A stretch of DNA of 64,000 nt from Acidobacteria bacterium 13_1_20CM_3_53_8 (GCA_001920415.1 MNJR01000139.1:74636-138635); one strand, 5' to 3'; shown: positions 1 to 7,124, numbered from the stretch's first letter. Numbers and translations are program-made. The notes: generated by a model not told the origin, from the sequence alone.

Positions 1-1
1 G

Positions 2-46
2 CTGGTCAACGATGTGCGCGCCAATCCCATAAAAAGGCAAAAGTAA
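2..46 (+). CDS. 3' end of a gene cut by the window edge, possibly an MCE/MlaD-type protein
   Basis: One forward frame from the edge reads LVNDVRANPIKRQK and then stops. The LVNDVRANP stretch resembles the end of MCE/MlaD lipid-transport proteins, which often finish in a similar motif followed by KYL. That match is short and the assignment is weak. The last residues (RQK) and the stop codon come from the dispersed repeat that begins here, as happens in several other genes of the window. Confidence 0.3.
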   Translation: MVNDVRANPIKRQK

Positions 47-181
47 AAAGGTAAAAGGAAAAGTTAGGAGATGATCATTTTTAATTTTTAATTCACGCCT
101 GCAAGGCGTGTCCACACTTTTGCCTTTTTACTTTTGCCTTTTGCCTTCCATTTGCCTTTTACCTTTTTACTTTTGCCTTTC
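30..181. repeat. Family A nested inverted repeat, copy A1
   Basis: A polypurine arm (AAAAGGCAAAAGTAAAAAGG type) at about 30-62 faces its pyrimidine complement at 115-181. Inside lie an AT-rich layer and a small perfect hairpin, CACGCCT/AGGCGTG, at 94-110. It sits between convergent genes, so both 3' ends enter it, and it carries the stop codons of both. Confidence 0.85.
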
Positions 182-550
182 TAACACAACCTGCGCGATT
201 GCGTGCTCGGTCGTGTGTGATAATGAGAGATGAGCGGCGGTCGCGCCCGATTGTTCGTAGATTTCACGCACGCGACCGTAAAATTGTAAGATGGGTGCGC
301 CAGACGAGCGCGAAGTGACTTCTATGTCCTGCCATGCTATGCCGCCCGTCCAGCCTGTTTGCAGTGCCTTTAGCGCCGCTTCTTTGGCTGCGAAGCGCGC
401 GGCGTAATGCTGTGCGGCCACAGCACCGCGCGAGTCGCAGTAGTCGCGCTCCATTTTAGTGAAGACGCGCTCGGCGAATCGCGGCGTGCGCAGCAGGACT
501 TCGCGCACGCGACGGACTTCTATGATGTCTATTCCAATGGAAATTATCAC
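167..550 (-). CDS. acpS: Holo-[acyl-carrier-protein] synthase AcpS
   Basis: Transfers the 4'-phosphopantetheine arm of CoA to a serine of acyl carrier protein, activating it for fatty acid synthesis in the cytoplasm. The 127-residue length is normal for the family. The N-terminus MIISIGIDIIEV carries the metal-binding Asp (D8), and RFAAKEAALKAL carries the second acidic residue (E57) and K61. The start is fixed by alignment of this N-terminus with the family. Oddities: the start codon overlaps head-to-head with the start region of the next gene, and the last residues RQK plus the stop lie in repeat A1. Confidence 0.96.
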   Translation of the reverse strand: MIISIGIDIIEVRRVREVLLRTPRFAERVFTKMERDYCDSRGAVAAQHYAARFAAKEAALKALQTGWTGGIAWQDIEVTSRSSGAPILQFYGRVREIYEQSGATAAHLSLSHTTEHAIAQVVLERQK

Positions 551-1391
551 GGATGATGCAGAGTTAACTCGCGCTGGCTTTCACTGGCGCGAAAATCTTG
601 GCGTGCTTGCTCTGGCTTGCACGCCGATTGAACAAGAAGGTTTCCCAAATGCTTTCTCCACGCGGTTGGGCGGAGTAAGTCCTATGCCGGAAGATGCGCT
701 CAACCTGGCGGGCTTTAACGACGACTCTGCGGAAAACATTTACGAGAACCGCCGACGCTTTCTCAAACTTTTTCCGGGCGACTGGACGCTGGCAGCCTGC
801 TGGCAGGTTCACGGCACAGACGTTCGTGTCATCAAAAGCCTCGAAGACGCTAATCCGTCACCGGGCGCGCTCGGCGAAACCATCCATTGCGATGCGCTGA
901 CGACGAACGCTAGCCGCATACTGCTTGCAGTCAAGACAGCCGACTGCGTGCCAGTAATTTTAGCCGATTCGCGCACGGGCGCAATCGCAGCCGTTCACGC
1001 GGGCTGGCGCGGGACACTTTCTACAATCGTTCAAAATACGCTCGAACGAATGAGCAAAGAGTATGACACGCAGGCACGTGATGTTCGCGCGGCGATTGGC
1101 CCTGCGGCGCTACCGTGCTGTTATGAAGTTGGTCAAGATGTCATCAGCGCATTTCAACAAAAATTTCCTGCCTCCGAGCATCTTTTCAACCCTACACGCG
1201 AAGGCCACGCGCTCGTTGATCTTCAAAGAGCCAACCGCGAACAACTAATCGAATCTGGCGTAGCAATAGAGCGCATACACACAGCGCCGCTCTGCACAAT
1301 GTGCCGCAACGACCTCTTCTTCTCCTACCGCAAAGAGAAGCGCCTGCGCGGGCGCGTGGGTCGTTTGATGGCAGCGATAGGAAGAAGGTAA
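537..1391 (+). CDS. pgeF: Peptidoglycan editing factor PgeF-type multicopper-oxidase-like protein (YlmD/YfiH family)
   Basis: Member of the DUF152/Cu-oxidase_4 family. Characterised members cleave wrongly incorporated residues in peptidoglycan precursors (PgeF) or act on purine nucleosides (LACC1-like). With the start at 537 the metal/catalytic residues are H92 (CWQVHGTD), C137 (TADCVP) and H154 (AVHAGWRG), and the protein is 284 residues long, complete to the C-terminal CRNDLFFSYR motif. ATG 522 and 525 are alternatives. All three starts fall inside the 5' end of the divergent acpS, so the two coding regions overlap by at least 14 bp. The stop lies in a family A repeat. Confidence 0.88.
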   Translation: MEIITDDAELTRAGFHWRENLGVLALACTPIEQEGFPNAFSTRLGGVSPMPEDALNLAGFNDDSAENIYENRRRFLKLFPGDWTLAACWQVHGTDVRVIKSLEDANPSPGALGETIHCDALTTNASRILLAVKTADCVPVILADSRTGAIAAVHAGWRGTLSTIVQNTLERMSKEYDTQARDVRAAIGPAALPCCYEVGQDVISAFQQKFPASEHLFNPTREGHALVDLQRANREQLIESGVAIERIHTAPLCTMCRNDLFFSYRKEKRLRGRVGRLMAAIGRR

Positions 1392-1494
1392 AAGTAAAAA
1401 GGTAAAAGGCAAAAGGAAGGCTGAAACCATTCTTTATTAAATAGCTTTTGTCCGCACTTTTGCCTTTTTACTTTTACCTTTTTACTTTCTTTAT
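1387..1494. repeat. Family A inverted repeat, copy A2
   Basis: A purine arm at 1387-1417 and a pyrimidine arm at 1456-1494 enclose a spacer that itself starts with GGCTGAAACCATT, a text shared with other A copies. It lies between convergent genes and covers the pgeF stop codon. Confidence 0.85.
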
Positions 1495-2063
1495 CTTCTT
1501 CTCCTTCCGCCGAACAAGTTCCCGTTGATGCGCTTGACTGCTTCGTTTGCGCCGACGACGGCGATGGGCATTGTGACTTCGCGCGTGACGGGCGGGAAGC
1601 AGACCTCGTCGTTGCAACTCTGGTAGCGAATGCGAGCGCGCAACTCCATCACGCCCATCTCACGGTTGGCCGGAACTATGATGTTGAAGCGCATAACGGC
1701 GCGACCTTCGTAAACGGCCAACTGATCGTTCGAGAAACTGAGCTTGCGTACAACAGCGCGCGGGAAACTCACAGCGCTGACACGCATCCCGCGCGGCGCT
1801 TCTATCTTTACGGTTGTCGGAACGGAGAAACTGCTCAGCGGGCGACTCGAATTCACATGAAAGCCGTCGGGAATATCCATCACGAGCGCGGCCTGCAACG
1901 TCGTTCCACGCTGCACGCGGTCGGTTGAGAAGAAACCGTTGATGCTGATGTTAGGTTGCAGTAGCGCGGGCGCTCTACGAGCATAAAAGTTTGAGGAAAC
2001 AAGCAGCAGCGCCGCCGCGAAAAATAGAGATAGAATTCGTCGGGTCAAAGTTTTTCCTCTCAT
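1491..2063 (-). CDS. Exported protein with a DsbD N-terminal-like domain
   Basis: 190 residues. An N-terminal signal peptide (MRGKTLTRRILSLFFAAALLLVSS) is followed by one immunoglobulin-like domain of the DsbD alpha type, with the diagnostic motif YQSCNDEVCFPPV, whose two cysteines accept or pass electrons in DsbD. The membrane and thioredoxin parts of full DsbD are absent, so this is a stand-alone periplasmic domain, probably serving thiol exchange with an unidentified partner. I start at 2063 rather than 2090 because the signal peptide begins cleanly there. The C-terminus is Arg-rich (GGRRRR). Confidence 0.8.
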   Translation of the reverse strand: MRGKTLTRRILSLFFAAALLLVSSNFYARRAPALLQPNISINGFFSTDRVQRGTTLQAALVMDIPDGFHVNSSRPLSSFSVPTTVKIEAPRGMRVSAVSFPRAVVRKLSFSNDQLAVYEGRAVMRFNIIVPANREMGVMELRARIRYQSCNDEVCFPPVTREVTMPIAVVGANEAVKRINGNLFGGRRRR

Positions 2064-2146
2064 CTCGAATGAAGTCACAGAAAAATTCAAAGCTCGAAAA
2101 GATAGTGAATGAAAAATTACGAATTTAAAATTGTTCGCTCACCTTC

Positions 2147-3244
2147 TTATGAAGCGATTTTGTGAAGCGCTTGCTGATTAATATTGGGCGTGCGACGCGC
2201 GGCTAGCTGGCCGCAGGCGGCATAGATGTCTCGCCCGCGCGGTCGCCGCACGAGTGCGCGAACGCCTTTCGATTCCAGAATCGCTTTGAATTTTTCCACT
2301 CTTTCCGGCGGCGAAGGGCTGTAGGGAAGAGGCTCCGCAGGATTGTGCGGAATCAAATTCACTTTCGCCCTCAGCCCGTGACGGTTCAATAGGTTCGCAA
2401 GCTGCCGCGCGTGGCTCTCGGAATCATTCACGCCGTCCAGCATCACGTACTCGAACGTAAATCGCTCGCCGGGCTTCAAAGATTTCTCAAACTCCACGCA
2501 CGCGCTCAAAAGTTCGTCCAACGGCCAGCGCTTATTTATAGGCATCAGTTGGTCGCGCAACTCGTCCGTAGGCGCTGCGAGCGAGATGGCAAGATGCGGT
2601 CGGTCTGGAATTTTTGCAAGCTCTCTTATCTTCGGCACTACTCCTGCGGTTGAGACAGTCACGCGAGCGGGAACAATGTGCAAGCCCTTCGGGTCTGCCA
2701 TAATTTTTAGAGCCTTCATCAACGGCTCGAAAGCAAGGAAAGGTTCGCCCGCGCCCATCGCAACCAGATTGACCCCTCGCGGCGTCTTGCGGCTTACGCC
2801 GTATGCGTCGTTGAGCGCGACGATGATTTGTTCGACAATCTCTCCGGCTTCCAGCGTGCGCAGCAATCCGAGTTTCGCCGTCAAACAGAAATCGCACTGC
2901 AATGGACAACCAGACTGCGACGAAAAGCAGATGGTGTCGCGCCGCTCTTCAGGAATAAAGACGGTCTCAACCGGAAGATTGTCGCGCGTCTTCATCAAGT
3001 ATCGCCGCGTCCCGTCTGTCGAAATATATCTCTCTTCAACCGTTAACGTTGAGGTAGTCGCGCGCTCGTTCAATTTCTCTCTAAAAATTTTTGGCAAATC
3101 AGTCATCTCGTCGAACGAGCGCAGACGCCTGGCCTGAAGCGCCGCGAAAATCTGCCGCCCGCGATACGAGGGAGCGCCCATCTCTTCGACGAACGCAACC
3201 AACTCGCCCTCAGTCAACCCTGTCAGATGCACCGCTTGATTCAT
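2147..3244 (-). CDS. rlmN: 23S rRNA (adenine2503-C2)-methyltransferase RlmN
   Basis: Radical SAM enzyme that methylates A2503 of 23S rRNA and A37 of some tRNAs. 365 residues, normal length. The iron-sulfur motif CxxxCxxC is C113, C117, C120 (CPLQCDFC). The GAGEP motif and the C-terminal methyl-carrying cysteine (C344, YAACGQL) are present. Usual start MNQAVHLTG. Transcribed toward the DsbD-like gene with an 83-bp gap. Confidence 0.95.
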   Translation of the reverse strand: MNQAVHLTGLTEGELVAFVEEMGAPSYRGRQIFAALQARRLRSFDEMTDLPKIFREKLNERATTSTLTVEERYISTDGTRRYLMKTRDNLPVETVFIPEERRDTICFSSQSGCPLQCDFCLTAKLGLLRTLEAGEIVEQIIVALNDAYGVSRKTPRGVNLVAMGAGEPFLAFEPLMKALKIMADPKGLHIVPARVTVSTAGVVPKIRELAKIPDRPHLAISLAAPTDELRDQLMPINKRWPLDELLSACVEFEKSLKPGERFTFEYVMLDGVNDSESHARQLANLLNRHGLRAKVNLIPHNPAEPLPYSPSPPERVEKFKAILESKGVRALVRRPRGRDIYAACGQLAARRTPNINQQALHKIAS

Positions 3245-3319
3245 TGCTCGTCCATTTTACCATCCGTTGACGTGCATCTCACAGCCATCGCCGAAATCTT
3301 ATCTGTAAAGTAAGGCTTC

Positions 3320-4354
3320 ATGTTGCTGTATAATTCAATCGTGCGCAAAACAATCCGTTCAGCCTCAATCCTTCTGCTATTGATTTCGTTTTCCGTAGCG
3401 GCGCAAGTCCCTGTTACAAGTCCGAACACGTCCGCGCTGCCGCCCGCAAAAGTCCGAAAAATTGAAGAGGCGATTCGTGGCGCGATGGAGCGCGGCGGGA
3501 TTCCGGGGATGAGTGTGGCGGTCGTCGTTGATAACCGTCTTCAGTGGGTGAACGGGTTCGGAATGATGCAGTTGGCAGAGCGCGGGTTACTCAACCTTGA
3601 TGCGCCGGTTCAGAATTACTGTCCGGCGTTCCCGCAGAAACAGTGGATGGTGACTGCGCGCCTTCTGCTTGGACATCTAGCGGGGGTTCGTCACTATCGC
3701 GGGGACGAAACCGACATCACGCGCCATTACAACAGCGTGGCCGAAGGGCTGGATGTTTTCAAGAATGATCCGCTCCTTTCAATGCCGGGCACGCAGTACA
3801 TCTATTCCAGCTACGGATTCAATCTGCTGGGCTGCGCGGTCGAGGGCGCTTCGGGCGAAAAGTTTACGGACTACATACGCGAGAACATTTACGTGCCCGC
3901 ACATATGGAGCGCATTCAAGTGGACGACATCTTTGCGATCATTCAGAACCGCGCGCAAGGTTACGAAAGGGAGCGTAGCGGTAAGCTGAAAAATTCCGGG
4001 CTGGTAGATACGAGCTACAAGATTCCTGCGGGCGGGCTTTGTTCTACTGTGGAAGACCTTGCGCGGTTTACGATTGCGCTGCGCGAGGGAGCGTTGGTAA
4101 AACCGCAGATGTTAGAACAGATGTGGACGAAGCAAAGAACTATGGATGAGCGAGAGATTCCTTACGGGTTGGGATGGGAAATTGGCGCGCATGGCGGTAT
4201 GAAGACTGTATATCATGGCGGGGCGCAGCAGCGCGTCTCTACGCTGCTCTACACAATCCCGCAGAAAAACTTTACTGTAGTCATCATGTCGAACCTTGAA
4301 GACGCGCGAATCTCTTCGCTTGCTGCGCAGATAGCGGACATAGTTTTTGACTGA
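3320..4354 (+). CDS. Exported LACTB-like serine hydrolase (beta-lactamase/PBP fold) lacking its SxxK motif
   Basis: 344 residues with a signal peptide, then a class C beta-lactamase-type fold closest in wording to LACTB (NLDAPVQNYCPAFPQK, RLLLGHLAGVRHY, IYSSYGFNLLG, YHGGAQQ). In the family the strand ending GFG is followed by roughly 30 residues that contain the nucleophile and base, S-x-x-K, and then by a helix beginning xMQLAEEG. Here G81 is joined directly to M82 (GFGMMQLAERG), so that whole segment, including the catalytic Ser and Lys, is missing while the frame stays open. As read it cannot be an active serine hydrolase. It is either a dead or repurposed protein, a recent in-frame deletion, or an assembly error. 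GTG 3341 is an alternative start. The DinB gene follows 2 bp later. Confidence 0.85.
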   Translation: MLLYNSIVRKTIRSASILLLLISFSVAAQVPVTSPNTSALPPAKVRKIEEAIRGAMERGGIPGMSVAVVVDNRLQWVNGFGMMQLAERGLLNLDAPVQNYCPAFPQKQWMVTARLLLGHLAGVRHYRGDETDITRHYNSVAEGLDVFKNDPLLSMPGTQYIYSSYGFNLLGCAVEGASGEKFTDYIRENIYVPAHMERIQVDDIFAIIQNRAQGYERERSGKLKNSGLVDTSYKIPAGGLCSTVEDLARFTIALREGALVKPQMLEQMWTKQRTMDEREIPYGLGWEIGAHGGMKTVYHGGAQQRVSTLLYTIPQKNFTVVIMSNLEDARISSLAAQIADIVFD

Positions 4355-4356
4355 AA

Positions 4357-4851
4357 ATGTCGAACGATTGGAAAATTTTTCTGGAAGATTTTCGGCGGAC
4401 GATTGAATCGTCTGCCGAGCGTTTGCGCTCTATCACAGAAGAGCAGAGCGAAACTGGAAGAGCGGAAGGCAAGTGGTCGCCGAAAGAGATCGTAGGCCAT
4501 CTGATTGACTCGGCGGCGAACAATCACCAACGATTCGTGCGCGGGCAGTTCAGCGAAAACATGGTCTTTCCCGGCTACGATCAGAATCAGTGGAACGAGG
4601 TGCAGCAGTACGCGCGCGAATCGTGGCCGCTTCTAGTTGAACTCTGGCGGCTTTACAACCTGCACCTGCTGCACGTGATGTCTTGCGCAGACCGTGAGAA
4701 GTTAAAGAGATCACACGGCGAGCACAGCTTGAATAAAATCGCGTGGGAGCTTGTCGGCGAGAAAGAGCCTGCCACACTCGAATACGTGATGCGCGATTAC
4801 GTAGAGCACTTGAAGCATCATCTCAGCCAGATTTTTGGCGATAGCGTTTGA
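4357..4851 (+). CDS. DinB family protein
   Basis: 164-residue four-helix-bundle protein of the DinB/YfiT type. The metal-binding histidines typical of the family are visible in GHLIDSAANNH near residues 47-57 and in VEHLKHH near the C-terminus. Members are often metal-dependent thiol transferases of unknown substrate. It starts 2 bp after the LACTB-like gene and is probably co-transcribed with it. Confidence 0.85.
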   Translation: MSNDWKIFLEDFRRTIESSAERLRSITEEQSETGRAEGKWSPKEIVGHLIDSAANNHQRFVRGQFSENMVFPGYDQNQWNEVQQYARESWPLLVELWRLYNLHLLHVMSCADREKLKRSHGEHSLNKIAWELVGEKEPATLEYVMRDYVEHLKHHLSQIFGDSV

Positions 4852-4881
4852 GAGCTTGCGCGCTGCCGAAAGGAGAAGAGG

Positions 4882-5157
4882 ATGTCAACGGTCGGAAACG
4901 TCGAGCGAAAAATACGGCGCGTAGAAGGTTTCGATGTGTGCATACTTCATCTTGCCGGAACGGATGTTCGCGGCGACCGACGCGGCCTGCCACAATACGC
5001 TTACCATCGCGCTGCGGACAACGACATCACGGTAGAGGCATGGAAGACGCACCGCTTCCGCCCTTCATATCCAGGATTCGAGGTTGACGTTGTGGACGGC
5101 AGAGGAAATTCCGTTCAGGGCAATACGAAGCTGGGAACGGTCAGAGCGACTTATTGA
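4882..5157 (+). CDS. Small hypothetical protein
   Basis: 91 residues, not recognised. A strong ribosome binding site (AAGGAGAAGAGG, 4869-4880) sits just before ATG 4882, and the base composition matches the surrounding chromosome rather than the AT-rich cassettes that follow. No signal peptide or membrane segment. Its stop is 4 bp before the left boundary of the cassette array, so it may be the gene next to which the array inserted. Confidence 0.6.
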   Translation: MSTVGNVERKIRRVEGFDVCILHLAGTDVRGDRRGLPQYAYHRAADNDITVEAWKTHRFRPSYPGFEVDVVDGRGNSVQGNTKLGTVRATY

Positions 5158-5201
5158 TAAGTTGGGCGTCTTCTCTACTCAAACAAACGACAATTTAAAT
5201 T

Positions 5202-5798
5202 GTGAACGAACGACAGATTAAAATTAAGGAGATATGTAGCGAGCGCAATATTCGTTGGCTTGTCCATTTCACGCAAGTAAATAATCTGTGTAGCATCCTT
5301 CGGGAAGGTTTGCTGTCTCGTAAAAAATTAGAGTCTTGGCCGTCCAGTAAACGACCGCATTTTAGTGATCGGTTTCGTGATGATAGCTACACCGGGGCGA
5401 ATTGTTTAAGTATCACTTCCCCCAATTATCCAATGTTTCGCAAATACCAAATAAAATATCCAGATATTATCTGGGCTGTTTTGGCAATTGAGCCTAGAGT
5501 GCTTTGGGAATTAAATTGTGCATTTTGCGCTAGAAATGCTTCTTCAATTATGATGCGAAATGTTCCTATTGATAAGTTGATGTTGCCCGATTCACTTGAA
5601 GGATTATTTCATGGCGTTCAGGGCAATTTACCCTGTAACTGTCAAGCTGAAGTGTTGGTCTTTAATACCCTTAGCCCTCAATATATAAAATGGATATACT
5701 TCAAAAATGATAAAGAGCATCGCACTTGGAAAGAAAACTGTACTTATAAAAATGTTCCATGCTCAGTAGATGCTTCTCTTTTTAATTTCAGACGCTAG
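5202..5798 (+). CDS. DarT-like DNA ADP-ribosyltransferase toxin (DUF4433 family)
   Basis: 198 residues. The order of motifs is that of DarT-type enzymes, which attach ADP-ribose from NAD+ to bases in single-stranded DNA: VHFTQVNNLCSILREGLLSR (H22), the arginine-containing segment around DRFRDD, NCLSITSPNYPMF, a CAFCARNAS motif, and the likely catalytic Glu in CQAEVLVF (E150). GTG start with no obvious Shine-Dalgarno. It is cassette 1 of the array and clearly AT-richer than the chromosome. The macrodomain antitoxin DarG that normally accompanies DarT is not in the window. Some DarT-like proteins act in phage defence, so that role is possible here. Confidence 0.78.
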   Translation: MNERQIKIKEICSERNIRWLVHFTQVNNLCSILREGLLSRKKLESWPSSKRPHFSDRFRDDSYTGANCLSITSPNYPMFRKYQIKYPDIIWAVLAIEPRVLWELNCAFCARNASSIMMRNVPIDKLMLPDSLEGLFHGVQGNLPCNCQAEVLVFNTLSPQYIKWIYFKNDKEHRTWKENCTYKNVPCSVDASLFNFRR

Positions 5799-5823
5799 AT
5801 TGAATCTTTAACGTAAAAGCGCC

Positions 5824-5925
5824 GCCCGACAACTCATTCAACCGGAGCGCGAATAGACAGGCTTTCATCCGCGAGACTTGAATCTATCAGCGGTTCGTCG
5901 CGCCCGGTTAATTCGAGTATTAGAC
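5824..5925 (+). other. attC recombination site 1
   Basis: 102 nt. R'' GCCCGAC (5824-5830); L'' AACTCATTCAACCGGAGCGCGA (5831-5852 region); L' TCGCGCCCGGTTAATTCGA (5898-5916); R' ATTAGAC (5919-5925). AACCGGaGCGCGA pairs with TCGCGCCCGGTT leaving one unpaired A, the extrahelical base that marks bottom-strand recognition in attC sites. The wording CAACTCATTCAA...GGTTAATTCGAG...TTAGAC follows that of known attC sites. Confidence 0.78.
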
Positions 5926-5946
5926 GCCTCCCTTTTCCAGCACATC

Positions 5947-5986
5947 TTGACCGAGATGGATTTCACATGTACATTATCTCTGTACA
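5947..5986 (+). promoter_or_regulatory. Promoter and autoregulatory operator of the YefM-YoeB module
   Basis: TTGACC (5947-5952), 17 bp, TACATT (5970-5975) makes a good sigma-70-type promoter. Two TGTACA hexamers (5968-5973 and 5981-5986, 13 bp apart, within a larger palindrome ATGTACA-N7-TGTACAT) overlap the -10 box. TGTACA pairs are the known YefM/YoeB operator motif in Escherichia coli, so antitoxin-mediated repression is expected. Confidence 0.8.
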
Positions 5987-6005
5987 TATTTCGGAGGTGA
6001 TATTC

Positions 6006-6293
6006 ATGCCCATTCAAACGACATATACACGCGCGCGCGCAAATTTAGCCAAGCTTTGTGACGAGGTGGCGAAAAATCAAGAGATAGTCATCATTAACCG
6101 ACGCGGTTCTCATGACGTGGCGCTAGTTTCTGCCGAAGAGTTGTCGAGCTTAATGGAAACGGCTCATCTCCTCCGGTCGCCAAAGAATGCTGACCGCCTC
6201 TTGACTGCTCTGAATCGCGCCAAAGCTAAGAGGCCAAAATCAAAAACAGTTGCATCTTTGCGCAAGGAGCTTGGCCTTGGCGAAAAAGAATAA
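6006..6293 (+). CDS. Phd/YefM family antitoxin
   Basis: 95 residues beginning MPIQTTYTRARANLAKLCDEVAKN, the typical Phd/YefM DNA-binding N-terminus, then the VIINRRGSHDVALVSAEELSSL signature and a charged, probably disordered toxin-binding tail. ATG 6006 is chosen for its ribosome binding site CGGAGGTGA (5992-6000). The upstream ATG 5967 lies within the promoter. It overlaps the toxin gene by 17 bp. Confidence 0.92.
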   Translation: MPIQTTYTRARANLAKLCDEVAKNQEIVIINRRGSHDVALVSAEELSSLMETAHLLRSPKNADRLLTALNRAKAKRPKSKTVASLRKELGLGEKE

Positions 6294-6573
6294 AGACCGC
6301 GCTCAGAAGAAGAAGGAGCGGTTAGCCGCGTCCCATCCAGAATTTATTGAAGATTTGCGTTATTGGGTGGAGATAGATCGTAAGGTTGCGCTTCGAGCCT
6401 TTGACTTGATTGATGCAGTGATGCGTGACCCGTTTGTCGGAATTGGTAAACCTGAACCGCTCAAATATTTGTTGGCGGGCACATGGTCACGGCGCTTAAC
6501 GCAAGAACATCGAATTGTATATCTTGTGAGCGAAGAAAGGATTGATTTTCTCCAAGCTCGTTATCACTATTAA
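6277..6573 (+). CDS. YoeB/Txe family mRNA endonuclease toxin
   Basis: 98 residues from TTG 6277, placed 7 nt after AAGGAG (6264-6269) inside the antitoxin gene. The body matches YoeB closely: YWVEIDRK, KPEPLKYLLAGTWSRRLTQEHRIVYLV and the C-terminal ARYHY, retaining the catalytic Glu, Arg and terminal His-Tyr. YoeB cleaves mRNA in the ribosomal A site. Compared with E. coli YoeB it has an extra Lys/Arg-rich N-terminal stretch (AKKNKDRAQKKKERLAAS). TTG 6271 is an alternative start. Confidence 0.92.
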   Translation: MAKKNKDRAQKKKERLAASHPEFIEDLRYWVEIDRKVALRAFDLIDAVMRDPFVGIGKPEPLKYLLAGTWSRRLTQEHRIVYLVSEERIDFLQARYHY

Positions 6574-6579
6574 TGGCGT

Positions 6580-6682
6580 ATCTAACAACTCATTCAACCA
6601 GAGCGCGGGTTAGCTTGATTTTCATCGTCAGCTTGGATGCTATTCGATATTGCTTCCCGCTTGGTTAATGCGGGCATTATGC
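6580..6682 (+). other. attC recombination site 2
   Basis: 103 nt. R'' ATCTAAC (6580-6586, fits RYYYAAC), L'' AACTCATTCAACCAGAGCGCGGG, L' CCCGCTTGGTTAATG (6656-6670 region), R' ATTATGC (6676-6682). Pairing of AACCA and AGC/GGG across the site leaves extrahelical bases, as in attC 1. The first 23 nt after R'' match attC 1 at 22 positions. Confidence 0.75.
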
Positions 6683-6700
6683 TGCTTAAGGAGGCCAAGT

Positions 6701-7072
6701 ATGGATGAAGTTCAGAAATATTGGCGCGATAAGGTGATGGGTCTTTTTCAGTGGAGTTTGACTTTATATCTTCTGTTAGCCGGATGGTCTATTACCTATC
6801 ACGATAAATTTGAGCTTTGTGCAGACAGCACTAAAAGCATTGCCGATAATAGAGACAACTTCATACGCGCCGTCAGCTTCATCTCAATGAGCCTTATGTA
6901 TGGCATAGCGCTTCCGCTATTAGTCAGACACATCTATCAGAAGTTTCTCCCGAAGGAGAAGATTGATGCGACGGTATTGCCATATAGAGTTGCACTAACA
7001 ACTTCAATGGTGCTCGCGTTTTTGATATTTCTTCTTGCTTTTCTAACCTCATACTTTTATGGATGCGCATAA
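6701..7072 (+). CDS. Small three-helix membrane protein of cassette 3
   Basis: 123 residues from ATG 6701, preceded by AAGGAGG (6688-6694). Three hydrophobic segments are visible: LFQWSLTLYLLLAGWSI, FISMSLMYGIALPLLV and TTSMVLAFLIFLLAFLTSYF. Not recognised. It is AT-rich like its neighbours. The stop codon overlaps the R'' box of the presumed third attC, which is common for cassette genes. Confidence 0.7.
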   Translation: MDEVQKYWRDKVMGLFQWSLTLYLLLAGWSITYHDKFELCADSTKSIADNRDNFIRAVSFISMSLMYGIALPLLVRHIYQKFLPKEKIDATVLPYRVALTTSMVLAFLIFLLAFLTSYFYGCA

Positions 7073-7124
7073 TAGAATGGAGTTATGTAACATAGGCGAC
7101 GACAGCGGGAGCGTATAAGAAGCT

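Larger units (their letters stand above)
5161..7088 (+). mobile_element. Array of three integron-type gene cassettes without an integrase (CALIN-like)
   Basis: Three AT-rich single-function units in the same orientation: a DarT-like toxin, a YefM-YoeB module, and a small membrane protein. They are separated by two attC-like sites (5824-5925 and 6580-6682). The recombination-core boxes match cassette by cassette. Cassette 1 starts at G|TTGGGC (5161-5167) and ends with R'' GCCCGAC (5824). Cassette 2 starts at A|TTAGAC (5919) and ends with R'' ATCTAAC (6580). Cassette 3 starts at A|TTATGC (6676) and ends with GCATAAT (7067-7073). In circular cassettes the R'' of the end must pair with the start of the same cassette, and it does in all three (5/6, 5/6, 6/6). 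No IntI gene is in the window, no attC precedes cassette 1, and the third attC looks truncated after its R'' box. Confidence 0.75.

Noticed and set aside
459-537. A longer PgeF N-terminus starting at 459
   Set aside because: The extra residues are Arg/Ser/Thr-rich antisense text of acpS with no match to the family.
7067-7088. A complete third attC after the small membrane protein gene
   Set aside because: Only an R'' box (GCATAAT) and a possible GTTATGT are visible; no L boxes or stem, so at most a truncated site.
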